From assembly GCA_025362235.1 (NCBI GenBank), contig JANYGZ010000078.1:1-44847 (forward strand): DNA of 44,847 nucleotides, in the 5' to 3' direction. This stretch comes from Ferruginibacter sp. Its GTDB lineage: Bacteria > Bacteroidota > Bacteroidia > Chitinophagales > Chitinophagaceae. The notes below the pieces were generated by a model. The model did not search any database and was not told the DNA's origin. It saw only the letters and a program-made list of their open reading frames with translations. A program made the translations under genes and the position numbers. This document shows positions 1 through 9,464 of the stretch, piece by piece. Numbering within the stretch: position 1 is the first letter of the stretch; each line of letters begins with the position of its first letter.

Positions 1-10
1 GGTTGAAGAA

Positions 11-115
11 GGACTGAAAGTCCATATGGAGGCTTCGCCATTCTTCTTATTTTGTTATCAAAGCGATTGTTAGAAGTTTGTAGAAGCTAAAGCCTTGGAC
101 TAAAGTCCATAGCTT
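11..115. repeat. Short inverted repeats (hairpins) downstream of the fucosidase gene
   Basis: Two hairpins share a similar core. At 11-23 the arms GGACT and AGTCC flank GAA. At 90-115 the 11-base arms AAGCCTTGGAC and GTCCATAGCTT flank TAAA, with two mismatches. The recurring GGACT(G/A)AAAGTCC core looks like a dispersed intergenic repeat, but only about 170 bases are visible here. The position downstream of a minus-strand gene would also allow a transcript-end role; no U-run supports that. Confidence 0.45.
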
Positions 116-169
116 GAAACTAACGTGTTGTGACCAGTCAATCTTACATTTTTGCAATGCATTTATTGC

Positions 170-1591
170 CTATTGATTGGCTATATCTTCTATTAATTTG
201 CTATCAATTAAATAAACACCTACTTCCGCTATTTTAATTTCTCTTTTGCTTTTTAAAAAATTAATTACAATATCATTGGCTTTGATTGCATCAAAAGTGA
301 TGATCCTTTTATGACCAATGGTACTATGCAAAAAGGTTTTTGTTATATTATTATTACTAACCTGTATATTAAATTCCTGAACAGATTGCCCGTCTTCTAT
401 AAATTCTTTTAATACTATACAATTGATAATTGTTGGTTTTTTAAAATGGATTTGAACCTTTTCTTTTTGAACATCTTTTATCACAATAAATGTATTGACA
501 TTATTGTCGTTTAATGAGGCAATATTTTTTATGGCATTTCCCGAAATAATATTGGTGACTGCATTCTTACATAGATTTTCCTTAAAACTCTCCTCCCTTA
601 ATTTTTTAAAACCAACCAGGGCAACCGAATCATTTTCATTTATTAACCCTCTTCTGTCAGGCGGAACATTTAGTAAAAGCGTAGCTCCCCTGCCAACAGA
701 TTTTAAATACAAATCAAATAATTGTTCGGGCGTTTTTACTTTATCATCTTCTTCTTTGTGATAAAACCAGCCAGGCCTGATGCTTACATCACATTCTGCA
801 GGTATCCAATATTTGCCGTTTACATTTCCTATGTTAAGGGTATCAGTGCTTGGGGCTCCGGCACCAGCGCTAAATCCAATCGTATCTAAAGTATTCCAAT
901 TAGTTTTACCTGCTATACCTTTTTCGTTGCCAACCCACCTTATTTGTGGGCCAATATCGCTAAAAACTACAGTATTAGGAGAAAGTTTTTTTACGGTTTT
1001 TTTAAATCTATCCCAGTCATATACCTGCTTCTTACCATTTGGACCTTCTCCATTTGCGCCATCCCACCACAGCTCCCAAATAGGGCCATAGTTAGAGAAT
1101 AGCTCAGTCATCATATTTACAAATACGTCATTATATTTTGGTGTTCCATAGTCGGGATGGTTTCTATCCCATGGAGAAATATATACACCGAATTTTAGTC
1201 CATACTCTTTACATGCTGCTGATAATTCCTTCAATACATCCCCCTTTCCATCTTTCCATTTGCTTTCTCTTACAGTGTGTGAAGAATATTTGCTTGGCCA
1301 TAAACAAAATCCATCATGGTGTTTGGCTGTAATAATTATACCCGTTGCTCCTGCAGCTTTTGCCACCCTGCACCATTGGCGACAATCTAAATTTTGCGGG
1401 TTAAATATTTCTTCTTTCTCTGTCCCCTCACCCCATTCCTTATCGGTAAATGTATTAGGGCCAAAATGGGCAAACAGGTAAAACTCCATATCATGCCACT
1501 GCAACTGTTGCATGGTCGGTTTTGGCAACTGGGCTATCAACAATTGAAAACTAAAAATGAGTATAGAAATTATTGCAGGATACTTCTTCAT
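170..1591 (-). CDS. Alpha-L-fucosidase, glycoside hydrolase family 29, secreted
   Basis: This 473-residue protein is a GH29 retaining alpha-L-fucosidase, expected to release fucose from glycans. An N-terminal signal peptide ends near AQ (residues 20-21), so it acts in the periplasm or outside the cell. The catalytic barrel spans about residues 25-335, with the substrate-pocket motif HHDGFCLWPS at 91-100 and WWDGANG at 175-181; Asp177 is the probable nucleophile. Residues about 340-460 look like an F5/8-type (discoidin-like) sheet domain common after GH29 barrels. The start is the ATG before the signal peptide. It stands alone, divergent from fumC, with no SusC/SusD partners in view. The acid/base residue was not assigned, and GH29-A versus GH29-B was not resolved. 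Confidence 0.9.
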   Translation of the reverse strand: MKKYPAIISILIFSFQLLIAQLPKPTMQQLQWHDMEFYLFAHFGPNTFTDKEWGEGTEKEEIFNPQNLDCRQWCRVAKAAGATGIIITAKHHDGFCLWPSKYSSHTVRESKWKDGKGDVLKELSAACKEYGLKFGVYISPWDRNHPDYGTPKYNDVFVNMMTELFSNYGPIWELWWDGANGEGPNGKKQVYDWDRFKKTVKKLSPNTVVFSDIGPQIRWVGNEKGIAGKTNWNTLDTIGFSAGAGAPSTDTLNIGNVNGKYWIPAECDVSIRPGWFYHKEEDDKVKTPEQLFDLYLKSVGRGATLLLNVPPDRRGLINENDSVALVGFKKLREESFKENLCKNAVTNIISGNAIKNIASLNDNNVNTFIVIKDVQKEKVQIHFKKPTIINCIVLKEFIEDGQSVQEFNIQVSNNNITKTFLHSTIGHKRIITFDAIKANDIVINFLKSKREIKIAEVGVYLIDSKLIEDIANQ

Positions 1592-1742
1592 GTTTATATG
1601 AATAAATTCAGTAAATTTTTTTAAATAAGTTCTAAGGTAAATAAAATAGATTCTTCATAAAAATATAAATCAATTAAGGGCGTCATTTTAAAGAATGCAG
1701 AAAGTAAAATAATATAAAAGGCCTATTTAGTGTTGCAATAAT

Positions 1743-1750
1743 TAACTTTG
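1743..1750 (+). promoter_or_regulatory. Probable -7 promoter element of fumC
   Basis: TAACTTTG is an exact match to the Bacteroidota -7 consensus TAnnTTTG and lies 31 bases before the fumC ATG. No clear -33 TTG is visible at the usual 19-21 base spacing, so only the -7 half is supported. Confidence 0.55.
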
Positions 1751-1781
1751 CGGCGAAGAATAAATAATCAAAAATTAGTGT

Positions 1782-3185
1782 ATGGAATATAGAATTGAAA
1801 AAGATACAATGGGTGAAGTAAAAGTGCCTGTTGATGCTTATTATGGCGCACAAACCCAGCGTAGTATCGACAATTTTAAAATTGCAGAAGATATAAACAG
1901 GATGCCTAAAGAAATTATTAAAGCTTTTGCTTACTTAAAAAAAGCCGCCGCTTTAACCAACTTTGATGCTGGAATTTTATCAAAAGAGAAATGCGACCTC
2001 ATAGGTAAAGTGTGCGATGAAATTTTAGAAGGAAAATTGGATACCTATTTTCCTCTGGTAGTTTGGCAAACAGGGAGTGGTACACAAAGTAATATGAATA
2101 TAAACGAGGTAGTTGCTTATCGGGGGCATGTAATAAATGGAGGTACGCTATCGGATAAAGAAAAGTTTTTGCACCCCAATGATGATGTTAACAAATCTCA
2201 ATCGAGCAATGATACTTTTCCTACAGCTATGCACATCGCAGCATATAAAATTTTAATTGAAACAACCATACCCGGTATAGAAAAATTACGCGATACTTTG
2301 GCTGCAAAAAGTAGCGAATTTATGGGCGTTGTAAAAATAGGCCGCACCCATTTTATGGATGCTACTCCATTAACAGTCGGTCAGGAATTTAGTGGCTACG
2401 TATCTCAATTAACACATGGATTAAAAGCAATAAAAAATACCCTGGCGCACCTAAGTGAACTGGCATTGGGCGGAACTGCTGTTGGCACTGGTATCAATAC
2501 GCCTGAAGGATATTCCGAAAATGTTGCAAAGCATATTGCTACATTAACCGGCCTGCCTTTTATAACTGCAGAAAATAAATTTGAAGCACTGGCTGCCCAT
2601 GATGCTATAGTAGAATCACACGGCGCATTAAAAACTATTGCAGTAAGTTTAATGAAGATTGCCAATGATATCCGCATGCTTTCGTCGGGGCCACGTTCTG
2701 GTATTGGAGAAATTTTTATCCCTGATAATGAACCTGGGTCTTCTATTATGCCTGGCAAAGTAAACCCAACTCAATGTGAAGCGCTTACCATGATTTCTGC
2801 CCAGGTAATGGGAAATGATGTTACAATTGGTATTGGCGGCAGTATGGGTCACTTTGAATTAAATGTTTTTAAACCAGTAATGATTTATAATTTTTTACAC
2901 AGTGCAAGATTAATTGGTGATGGTTGTGTTTCGTTCAACGATAAATGTGCTATTGGCCTAGCACCCATAGAAGCTAATATTAAAAAGCATGTTGATAATT
3001 CTTTAATGCTCGTAACAGCGTTAAATACAAAAATTGGTTATTACAAAGCCGCAGAGATAGCCCAAAAAGCTCATAAGGAAGGAACAACATTAAAAGAAAT
3101 GGCAGTGAAATTAGGGTATGTAACCCCGGAAGAATTTGATGAATGGGTTATACCCGCCAATATGGTTGGAAGAATAAGCTACTAA
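1782..3185 (+). CDS. fumC: Fumarate hydratase, class II
   Basis: The 467-residue product is a class II, iron-independent fumarase that interconverts fumarate and malate in the TCA cycle in the cytoplasm; this is the usual length of the family. The substrate-binding SGTQSNMN segment lies near residues 98-105, [12 protein letters not shown] near 140, and the fumarate lyase signature [13 protein letters not shown] near 320, which includes the mobile catalytic-serine loop. GxAVGTG near 230 also fits. The ATG has a good -7 element 31 bases upstream. It is monocistronic, with 488 gene-free bases after it. Argininosuccinate lyase and aspartase share the fold, but the loop sequence is fumarase-like. 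Confidence 0.96.
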   Translation: MEYRIEKDTMGEVKVPVDAYYGAQTQRSIDNFKIAEDINRMPKEIIKAFAYLKKAAALTNFDAGILSKEKCDLIGKVCDEILEGKLDTYFPLVVWQTGSGTQSNMNINEVVAYRGHVINGGTLSDKEKFLHPNDDVNKSQSSNDTFPTAMHIAAYKILIETTIPGIEKLRDTLAAKSSEFMGVVKIGRTHFMDATPLTVGQEFSGYVSQLTHGLKAIKNTLAHLSELALGGTAVGTGINTPEGYSENVAKHIATLTGLPFITAENKFEALAAHDAIVESHGALKTIAVSLMKIANDIRMLSSGPRSGIGEIFIPDNEPGSSIMPGKVNPTQCEALTMISAQVMGNDVTIGIGGSMGHFELNVFKPVMIYNFLHSARLIGDGCVSFNDKCAIGLAPIEANIKKHVDNSLMLVTALNTKIGYYKAAEIAQKAHKEGTTLKEMAVKLGYVTPEEFDEWVIPANMVGRISY

Positions 3186-3673
3186 CTTTTTTTCTAAAAA
3201 TAAAACTGCGTAAACTTGTATAGTACTATCAATCTTTCTTCACAATAATTATTTTATTTTTTATAAATAATTATTTAGCTTTTATTGCTGTTGCAGAGAA
3301 AATACCGTGCAATTTTTGTATTGGCATTTTAATGAAAATACTTTCGTTGGATAAGGATATGTTCTTTTACTTCTATAGAATTTTTACTCTTTTCTAAACA
3401 TAACCGTATAGCATTAAAATCTCTTCCCAGCAGCTATTGGATTTTAAGAAGTCTTTTTAGGTATTTACCCTTTTGACATAGTCAAAAAGGCAAATAATAT
3501 CCCCCTGCACCTATAAATAAAAAAGTATTTTGTCATACATACATTTTTATAAAATAATAGTAACTAAATTTCGTTGGTGTTGTAATAATTAGTCCGTTTA
3601 AATCAAACTGGCATTTATCCTAAGTAAATGCTTTCTATAAGTATAAATTTTGTTTATGCTTAAAGATTGAATT
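3186..3673. other. Gene-free AT-rich stretch between fumC and the T9SS cargo gene
   Basis: No convincing gene is visible on either strand. The only structure I see is a 7-bp inverted repeat, TTTTGAC-ATA-GTCAAAA, at 3471-3487, which could be a weak terminator or an operator about 190 bases before the next ATG. No long poly-T run follows the fumC stop hairpin-style, so where fumC transcription ends is unclear. A near-match to the -7 element (TAAATTTTG, one T too long) lies about 25 bases before the next ATG. Confidence 0.5.
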
Positions 3674-5914
3674 ATGAAAAGAAATTTACCTCATAAATCC
3701 TTTATTGTACTATTCAATTTAATATGTTCATTTATAGCGGTACCTTCTTTAGCTCAGGTTGAAACTGGGAAAAGTTATATTAATGTTTCCAAAAATACTA
3801 CAGGCGGTACTTTTGAACCTGGAGATACATTAGAGATTCGTTCTGCAATTGCTGTAGGAAAATTTTCTGCTTACAGTATATCACAGGTTCGTTACAATGA
3901 TACTATTGGCAGCAATTTCACTTACCTTCCTGGTTCTTTAAAAATTATAACCAATGAGGGCCTTACATTCAGGTCATATACAGATGCTGCCGGCGACGAT
4001 CAGGCAATGTATGATGGCGTGGCAAATAATATCCGGATTAATTTAGGTGCTACCGCTACAATCGTTAATAATACTACCAATACAGCTGCATCAGGTGGCA
4101 TAATTAATTACAATGATAAACCTTCGTTTTATGGCGGTGTTTGTATAATGGTTGCCTCCTTTAGAGTAATAATAAATGCAAGTGTAGCCTATAATACTTT
4201 GCTAAATTTACCGGGAGGGGCGTTTAGATATAAAGAGAGTGGTGTTAATGTAACAGATGATCTAAAACCTTACAATATTTTTGTATTTGCCAATTACCCC
4301 AGTTGTAATAATTATGTTGGCGCAAATGCCATCATTGAAAATAACGGAACTTTTGGTAATGGAAGTACACAAAATAGAAATGCATCTGCTATAATACCGG
4401 GGTATACTTTTATAAATTTCTCAGGTGGGCAGCCAAATGATGGTTACTATGGTATTGCCAATAATACAAGTGCCACCGGAGCTACCAACAATCTTGTAGC
4501 GAAACCGCATGCATCAAGGGTATTTAATATTTGGGATATTATTGGCGACCATACCAATGCAATGAGTCCTTCATTGGGTAACAATGCTGTTGCACCTGGT
4601 ACTACAGGAGGATATATGGCAATTGTAAATGCAAGCTATGCTACAGACCCTGCCATACAACAAACGGTTGCTAATTTATGTACCAATACCTACTATGATT
4701 TTAGCGCATGGTTTAGAAATATTTGTTCTTTATGCGCCTGCGATTCAAATGGTAATGGTGCTACAAATAGCTCATTTAATGGGCCTTATAAACCTGGTGT
4801 AAATCCTAATCTAACTTTTCAGATAGACGGAATTGATTATTACAGCACTGGAGAATTGACCTATAGTAGCTTATGGGAAAAAAAGGGGTTCACTTATGTT
4901 ACAACCTCATCACAAACTTCGTTTACATTAACCATACGTAATAATTCGCCGGGTGGTGGCGGCAACGACTGGGCGATTGATGATGTAAGCCTGGCTACCT
5001 GCGAACCAAATGTAAATTTAAATATTACCCCGGTTTTAAATGGTTGCGATGGCATACAGGTAGATTTTAATGCAAAAGTGACCAGTTATTTTCCTAATTA
5101 TACTTATTACAAATGGCAAAAAAGTATTGATAATGGTGTTACATGGAATGATACAGGTATTGCTGGTACGGGTTCACCTACGCTTGTGAGCGGGCAATGG
5201 GTATATACTACAGTTTATCCTTCTTTTATTGCCCACACTGTTGATAGCGGTCATCGGTATAGGGCAGTAACAGCAACTAATTCCTCAAATCTTGCAAATT
5301 CCAATTGTGCCTTCAATAATAATGGGAATACAATGCTTAATATAATGGATTGCTCTGGAGTATTGGATGTAAAATTATTAGCATTTAGTGGCAGACTCAT
5401 CAATAAAAAATCTACTCTAAATTGGATAAGCAGTAATGAAAATAATTTTAGCCATTATGAAGTTGAAAAAAGTATAGATGGCAGAAGTTTTTCAAAAATT
5501 GGGTTGGTAAAAGGTTATAATAATAATGGGACTTCAGTATATAGTTTTGTTGATATAGATGATATAACAAATAACGTTTATTACAGGTTGAAAATGGTAA
5601 ATAAAGATGGATTATACAAATACAGCGAAATAATTTTGGTAAGCAATACAAAATCCACGTTCTCTATATCAGGGTATACTAATCCATTCAGCAACTTTAT
5701 AAATATAGATTACACCTTACCCAATAGTGGTAAAGTAAGGTTTCGGATTGTAGATACTTACGGTAAAACTGTTTTTATGCAAACTGTAAATGGGAAAAAA
5801 GATCTTAATAATAACAAACTTGAAAACCTTGATAACCTGGCTTCTGGTATCTATAGCATCACTGTCTTTTACGAAAATGTGTCCATCACCAAACGCATTC
5901 TTAAAATAAATTAG
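3674..5914 (+). CDS. Secreted protein with type IX secretion C-terminal sorting domain
   Basis: The 746-residue product carries a signal peptide (about residues 1-28, ending SLAQ) and a type A T9SS sorting domain over the last ~80 residues (NPFSNFINIDYTLP, GKTVFMQT, LASGIYSITV, ending KRILKIN). It should be exported by Sec, moved across the outer membrane by the T9SS and attached to the surface or released. The body is rich in Asn, Thr, Gly and aromatics. Residues about 200-450, ending near GGGNDWAIDDVSLATC, resemble a jelly-roll carbohydrate-binding or adhesin domain, and 450-560 looks Ig-like. A cysteine cluster (CSLCACDSNGNG) sits near 355. No catalytic motif was recognised. An adhesin role is inference; the substrate is unknown. 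Confidence 0.85.
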   Translation: MKRNLPHKSFIVLFNLICSFIAVPSLAQVETGKSYINVSKNTTGGTFEPGDTLEIRSAIAVGKFSAYSISQVRYNDTIGSNFTYLPGSLKIITNEGLTFRSYTDAAGDDQAMYDGVANNIRINLGATATIVNNTTNTAASGGIINYNDKPSFYGGVCIMVASFRVIINASVAYNTLLNLPGGAFRYKESGVNVTDDLKPYNIFVFANYPSCNNYVGANAIIENNGTFGNGSTQNRNASAIIPGYTFINFSGGQPNDGYYGIANNTSATGATNNLVAKPHASRVFNIWDIIGDHTNAMSPSLGNNAVAPGTTGGYMAIVNASYATDPAIQQTVANLCTNTYYDFSAWFRNICSLCACDSNGNGATNSSFNGPYKPGVNPNLTFQIDGIDYYSTGELTYSSLWEKKGFTYVTTSSQTSFTLTIRNNSPGGGGNDWAIDDVSLATCEPNVNLNITPVLNGCDGIQVDFNAKVTSYFPNYTYYKWQKSIDNGVTWNDTGIAGTGSPTLVSGQWVYTTVYPSFIAHTVDSGHRYRAVTATNSSNLANSNCAFNNNGNTMLNIMDCSGVLDVKLLAFSGRLINKKSTLNWISSNENNFSHYEVEKSIDGRSFSKIGLVKGYNNNGTSVYSFVDIDDITNNVYYRLKMVNKDGLYKYSEIILVSNTKSTFSISGYTNPFSNFINIDYTLPNSGKVRFRIVDTYGKTVFMQTVNGKKDLNNNKLENLDNLASGIYSITVFYENVSITKRILKIN

Positions 5915-5922
5915 CCTGGTAT

Positions 5923-5970
5923 ATTACTAATAAAAATGCCCTGAAAATTCAGGGCATTTTTATTAGTAAT
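5923..5970. terminator. Bidirectional terminator: 23-bp perfect palindrome
   Basis: The arms 5923-5945 and 5948-5970 are exact reverse complements around an AA centre. The core is GCCCTGAA/TTCAGGGC, flanked by A-rich and T-rich runs, so each strand yields a stem followed by Us. It lies between the convergent T9SS cargo gene (stop at 5914) and lspA (stop at 5977) and can end both transcripts. Confidence 0.9.
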
Positions 5971-5976
5971 GCAATT

Positions 5977-6648
5977 TTATTGCACCTGTACATCATCATT
6001 TACAATTGCCCCTGTTTCAATGGTATCATATAATTTTTTATCAGAATGCTGTTTAAAAAAACGCTTTTGAAAAACCAAAATAGTAATTACCCCAGTTGAT
6101 ATGGATGCATCTGCTAAATTAAAAATTGGGCGAAAAAAAACAAAATCATCTCCACCCCAAATAGGTACCCACTTAGGAAAATGAGCATCCTCTATAATGG
6201 GGAAATAAAGCATATCCACTACTTTGCCATGTAAAAAACCAGCGTATCCGTATTTAGGGAACATCTTGGCCAAATGATAGGAAAAGCTTTCTTCAAAAAT
6301 CATCCCATAAAACATACTATCAATTAAATTACCAAGGGCCCCGGCAAATATTAATGCAGCACAAATAATAAAACCTTTATGGTATTTCTTTTTTATAATA
6401 TTACCCAGGTACCATACGCCAAAAATTACCGCACCCAGGCGAAATAAAGTAAGTATCATTTTGCCAGCCTGACCACCAAATTTCCATCCGTAAGCCATTC
6501 CCTCATTTTCCACAAAATAAAGGCGGAACCACTTCCCTAATACATTGTGATGTTCTTCAAGTTGGAAATGTGTTTTAATATATACTTTTAAGGCCTGGTC
6601 GGCCAAAACAACTAAAAGGATGATAAGTGTTACGTGTCTTGATTTCAT
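5977..6648 (-). CDS. lspA: Lipoprotein signal peptidase (signal peptidase II)
   Basis: LspA cleaves signal peptides of diacylglyceryl-prolipoproteins in the inner membrane; the window encodes several likely substrates (GldB and small lipoproteins). The 223-residue protein has four predicted membrane helices. The two catalytic aspartates are Asp110 (GNLID) and Asp180 (FNLAD). They are about 70 residues apart, against about 20 in E. coli LspA; the insert (HGKVVDMLYFP region, with WGGDDF) appears typical of Bacteroidota homologues from memory. I place the start at the ATG at 6648 (MKSRHVTL): a longer reading frame would begin at a TTG that lies inside the promoter element. It is separated from murF-alr by a repeat cluster. 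Confidence 0.93.
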   Translation of the reverse strand: MKSRHVTLIILLVVLADQALKVYIKTHFQLEEHHNVLGKWFRLYFVENEGMAYGWKFGGQAGKMILTLFRLGAVIFGVWYLGNIIKKKYHKGFIICAALIFAGALGNLIDSMFYGMIFEESFSYHLAKMFPKYGYAGFLHGKVVDMLYFPIIEDAHFPKWVPIWGGDDFVFFRPIFNLADASISTGVITILVFQKRFFKQHSDKKLYDTIETGAIVNDDVQVQ

Positions 6649-6657
6649 AATTGGACG

Positions 6658-6665
6658 CAAAGATA
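6658..6665 (-). promoter_or_regulatory. Probable -7 promoter element of lspA
   Basis: Read on the minus strand this is TATCTTTG, followed by CG, an exact TAnnTTTG match. Its last base is 10 bases before the lspA ATG at 6648, so the 5' leader would be only a few bases or absent. No -33 TTG was seen at standard spacing. Confidence 0.55.
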
Positions 6666-6683
6666 ATAGTTTGATTTTTATTT

Positions 6684-6880
6684 CGCCGGTAAGGCGTTAA
6701 GGCGTTTTCTTTACAGTATATTTTTTGCCGTTGAGACCCGAGGCGTTTTTTATATATCTTTTTTTGCCGCTAAGGTGTTTTTACATGAAGTAGATATTCT
6801 ACTTATTAAAAAATAATATACTACAAATAACGTAATGGCTCATTCTTAATGACTAAGCTAAAAACGCCTTAACGGCAATT
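6684..6880. repeat. Cluster of GCCGNTAAGGCG intergenic repeats
   Basis: Three copies in one orientation (6684-6708, 6726-6749, 6765-6781) and one inverted copy (6860-6880) share the core GCCGNTAAGGCGTTTT. The inverted copy pairs well with the first, so a transcript across this gap could form a long imperfect hairpin. It fills the space between the stop of murF-alr and the lspA promoter. No reading frame is evident. This looks like a dispersed, REP-like palindromic element; copy number elsewhere in the genome cannot be seen. Confidence 0.7.
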
Positions 6881-6933
6881 ACTAAATTCTAAACGACTTA
6901 CCGACTCACGGGCGAATATCCCTTCGCAGGAAA

Positions 6934-9441
6934 TTAATCCTCAAAATAAACTCTTTTTACCCTTTGAGATATACCAGTTAAAATTTCGTAAGGAATTGTT
7001 TGTGCCCAATTTGCTACTTCGTGAACAGAAAGAGCTTCTCCAAAAACTATAACTTCATCACCCTCCTGTATATCAGTTCCGGTAATATCCAGCATCGTCA
7101 TATCCATGCACACAACTCCTATCACCGGTAAGAGGTTTCCTTTTACCCACATTTTTCCTTTACCATTACTTAATGCTCTTGGGTAACCATCTGCATAGCC
7201 AATACGAACTGTAGCAATTGTAGAATCTTTGGCAACTATTCCCTTTCTGCTATACCCCACAGTTTCACCAGCCTTTACATTTTTTATCTGCGAAATAGTA
7301 GTTTTTAAAGTGGTAACATTTTTTAATTGTTGCTGCATCGTTGCACTACTGTCTACTCCATACAAACCAATACCCAGCCTCACCATATCGAGTTGCAGAT
7401 TTTTATGCCGGTGAATAGCGGCTGTATTACCTATATGTCTTAGAAAAGAATAACCTGTGGCTTTTTGCAATACCGCACAACTTTGCATAAATGTATCTGC
7501 CTGTATTTGTGTAAAGTCATCAAGTTCTAAAACATCGCTGGCCACCAGGTGAGAGAAAACAGATTGAATTTTAAAAACTGGTGTTGTTTGAAGAATTTGC
7601 ACAAGTGCAGATATATCCTGCGCTTCAAAGCCCAAACGGTGCATACCGGTATCTAACTTTATATGTACCGGGTAATTGGTTATGCCTGACTGTTGCAAAT
7701 ATTGTTGAAAGCCAGTTAAAATATTAAAAGAAAAAATTTCCGGTTCAAGATTATATTGTACCATCAGGTCATAAGTAACTTCTTCTGCATTCATTACCAT
7801 TACAGGTAGTGTAATACCCGCTTTACGCAGTTCTACTCCTTCGTCAGTATAGGCTACTGCCAGGTAATCTACTTTATGAAACTGTAACAAATTAGCAATT
7901 TCAAAACTACCGCTTCCATAACTGAAAGCCTTTACCATCGCCATCATTTTTACACCTGGGTTTAGTAGTAGCTGGTATTGTTTTAAATTATGGGTAATGG
8001 CATTTAAATTAATTTCCAACACTGTCTGGTGAATTTTTTCTTCCAGCAAATGACTTAGTTGTTCAAACTCAAAAACCCTTGCACCTTTTAGTAAAATTGT
8101 TTCGTTATAAAAATGAAGTGTATAAAACTGTTGCTTAAAATCGGCAGTAGAAGCAAAGAAAAAAGTTTGTGGAATATTTTTAAACGCTTCCTTCTGCTGT
8201 GAAATTTCGGGGCCAATGCCGATAAAACGATTAATATTTTTTTGTTGCAGAATAGCTGCTACATCTGAATACAATTGCCGGCTGTTTTTACCTGATTGTA
8301 AAATATCACTCAGTATTAAAGTACGGTTAGGATGCTGCTGCTGTTGTGATAAAAAATCCAATGCAATAGTAAGAGAATTTATATCGGCACTATAACTGTC
8401 ATTAATTACTGAACAGTTATTGATGCCCTGTTTTAATTCAAGCCGCATTTCAACAGAACGCAACAGCAACATTTGTTCGGCAATCAGTGTATCAGCAATA
8501 TTTAAGTGTAATAAAACACACCAGCAGGTGATGGCATTTTCAATAGCCGCTTCATCAGTAAAGAAAATTGTTATAGCAATAGACCGGTCAATATTTTCAG
8601 CCCGGTTATCAGTGGCAGTAATGATAGTGTGTGCATCTTTTTTTTCGATTGCTGTTATCTGTAAGGTGGCTTTTGATTTTTTACTCCATGAAAAAAGCTG
8701 CAGTAAATGATTGTTTCTTACATTACTGACAAAAGTGCCTACGGCGGCATTTACATCTGGATCATCCGCACAGTAAATCAGTAATCCGGCGTGTAAAAAT
8801 AACTTCAGTTTTTCATTTATCTTTTGGCGGATATTTAAAAACCCTTCGTTGTGCGCTTCGCCGATATTTGTAAATACGCCAATGGTAGGTTCAATAATTT
8901 TTTCAAGTTGCTGCATTTCATCAGGCTGAGAAATGCCTGCTTCAAAAATACCTAATTGATGCCCTGCATTCATTTGCCAAATACTAAGCGGAACACCAAT
9001 TTGTGAATTATAACTTTTGGGGCTTCTAACAATAGCATAATCATTATTAAGCAATTGGTAAAGCCATTCTTTTACAATTGTTTTACCATTACTGCCCGTT
9101 ATACCAATTACCGGAATTGTAAATTGCCTGCGGTGAAAGGCTGTTAATGCCTGCAATGCATCTAAAACATCATTTACCTGTAAAAAATTTGCTTCTTTGT
9201 AAAGCACTAACGATTCTTCAGTAAAGGTTTCATCAACCACAAAATTTCTCACATTTTTTTTATACAGTTCATCAATAAATAAATTACCATTTCTTCGTTG
9301 CCCACCAATTGCAAAAAATAAAGAAGTTTCAGGAAATAATAATTTACGGCTGTCCAATAAAACATGTGCAATAACGGCATCATTATTTTGTTGCAGCCAT
9401 TTGGCTTTTATAATGTGCGCTATTTGAGAAATAGTGTACAA
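6934..9441 (-). CDS. murF-alr: Bifunctional MurF ligase / alanine racemase
   Basis: This 835-residue fusion combines two peptidoglycan precursor enzymes. Residues about 1-455 are MurF, which ligates D-Ala-D-Ala to UDP-MurNAc-tripeptide; the ATP-binding loop GITGSNGKT lies near 113-121. Residues about 460-835 are a PLP-dependent alanine racemase that makes the D-alanine; the PLP lysine is Lys504 (MVKAFSYGSG) and GYADGYPRAL marks the C-terminal sheet domain. Such fusions are known in Bacteroidota. The start is a TTG at 9441 (MYTISQIA): an in-frame TAA lies only three codons upstream and no ATG occurs until deep in the fold, so TTG is required. TerC ends 24 bases upstream, so co-transcription with the gldFG operon is possible. 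Confidence 0.95.
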   Translation of the reverse strand: MYTISQIAHIIKAKWLQQNNDAVIAHVLLDSRKLLFPETSLFFAIGGQRRNGNLFIDELYKKNVRNFVVDETFTEESLVLYKEANFLQVNDVLDALQALTAFHRRQFTIPVIGITGSNGKTIVKEWLYQLLNNDYAIVRSPKSYNSQIGVPLSIWQMNAGHQLGIFEAGISQPDEMQQLEKIIEPTIGVFTNIGEAHNEGFLNIRQKINEKLKLFLHAGLLIYCADDPDVNAAVGTFVSNVRNNHLLQLFSWSKKSKATLQITAIEKKDAHTIITATDNRAENIDRSIAITIFFTDEAAIENAITCWCVLLHLNIADTLIAEQMLLLRSVEMRLELKQGINNCSVINDSYSADINSLTIALDFLSQQQQHPNRTLILSDILQSGKNSRQLYSDVAAILQQKNINRFIGIGPEISQQKEAFKNIPQTFFFASTADFKQQFYTLHFYNETILLKGARVFEFEQLSHLLEEKIHQTVLEINLNAITHNLKQYQLLLNPGVKMMAMVKAFSYGSGSFEIANLLQFHKVDYLAVAYTDEGVELRKAGITLPVMVMNAEEVTYDLMVQYNLEPEIFSFNILTGFQQYLQQSGITNYPVHIKLDTGMHRLGFEAQDISALVQILQTTPVFKIQSVFSHLVASDVLELDDFTQIQADTFMQSCAVLQKATGYSFLRHIGNTAAIHRHKNLQLDMVRLGIGLYGVDSSATMQQQLKNVTTLKTTISQIKNVKAGETVGYSRKGIVAKDSTIATVRIGYADGYPRALSNGKGKMWVKGNLLPVIGVVCMDMTMLDITGTDIQEGDEVIVFGEALSVHEVANWAQTIPYEILTGISQRVKRVYFED

Positions 9442-9464
9442 ATGTTTTTATTTAAGATGAATAA

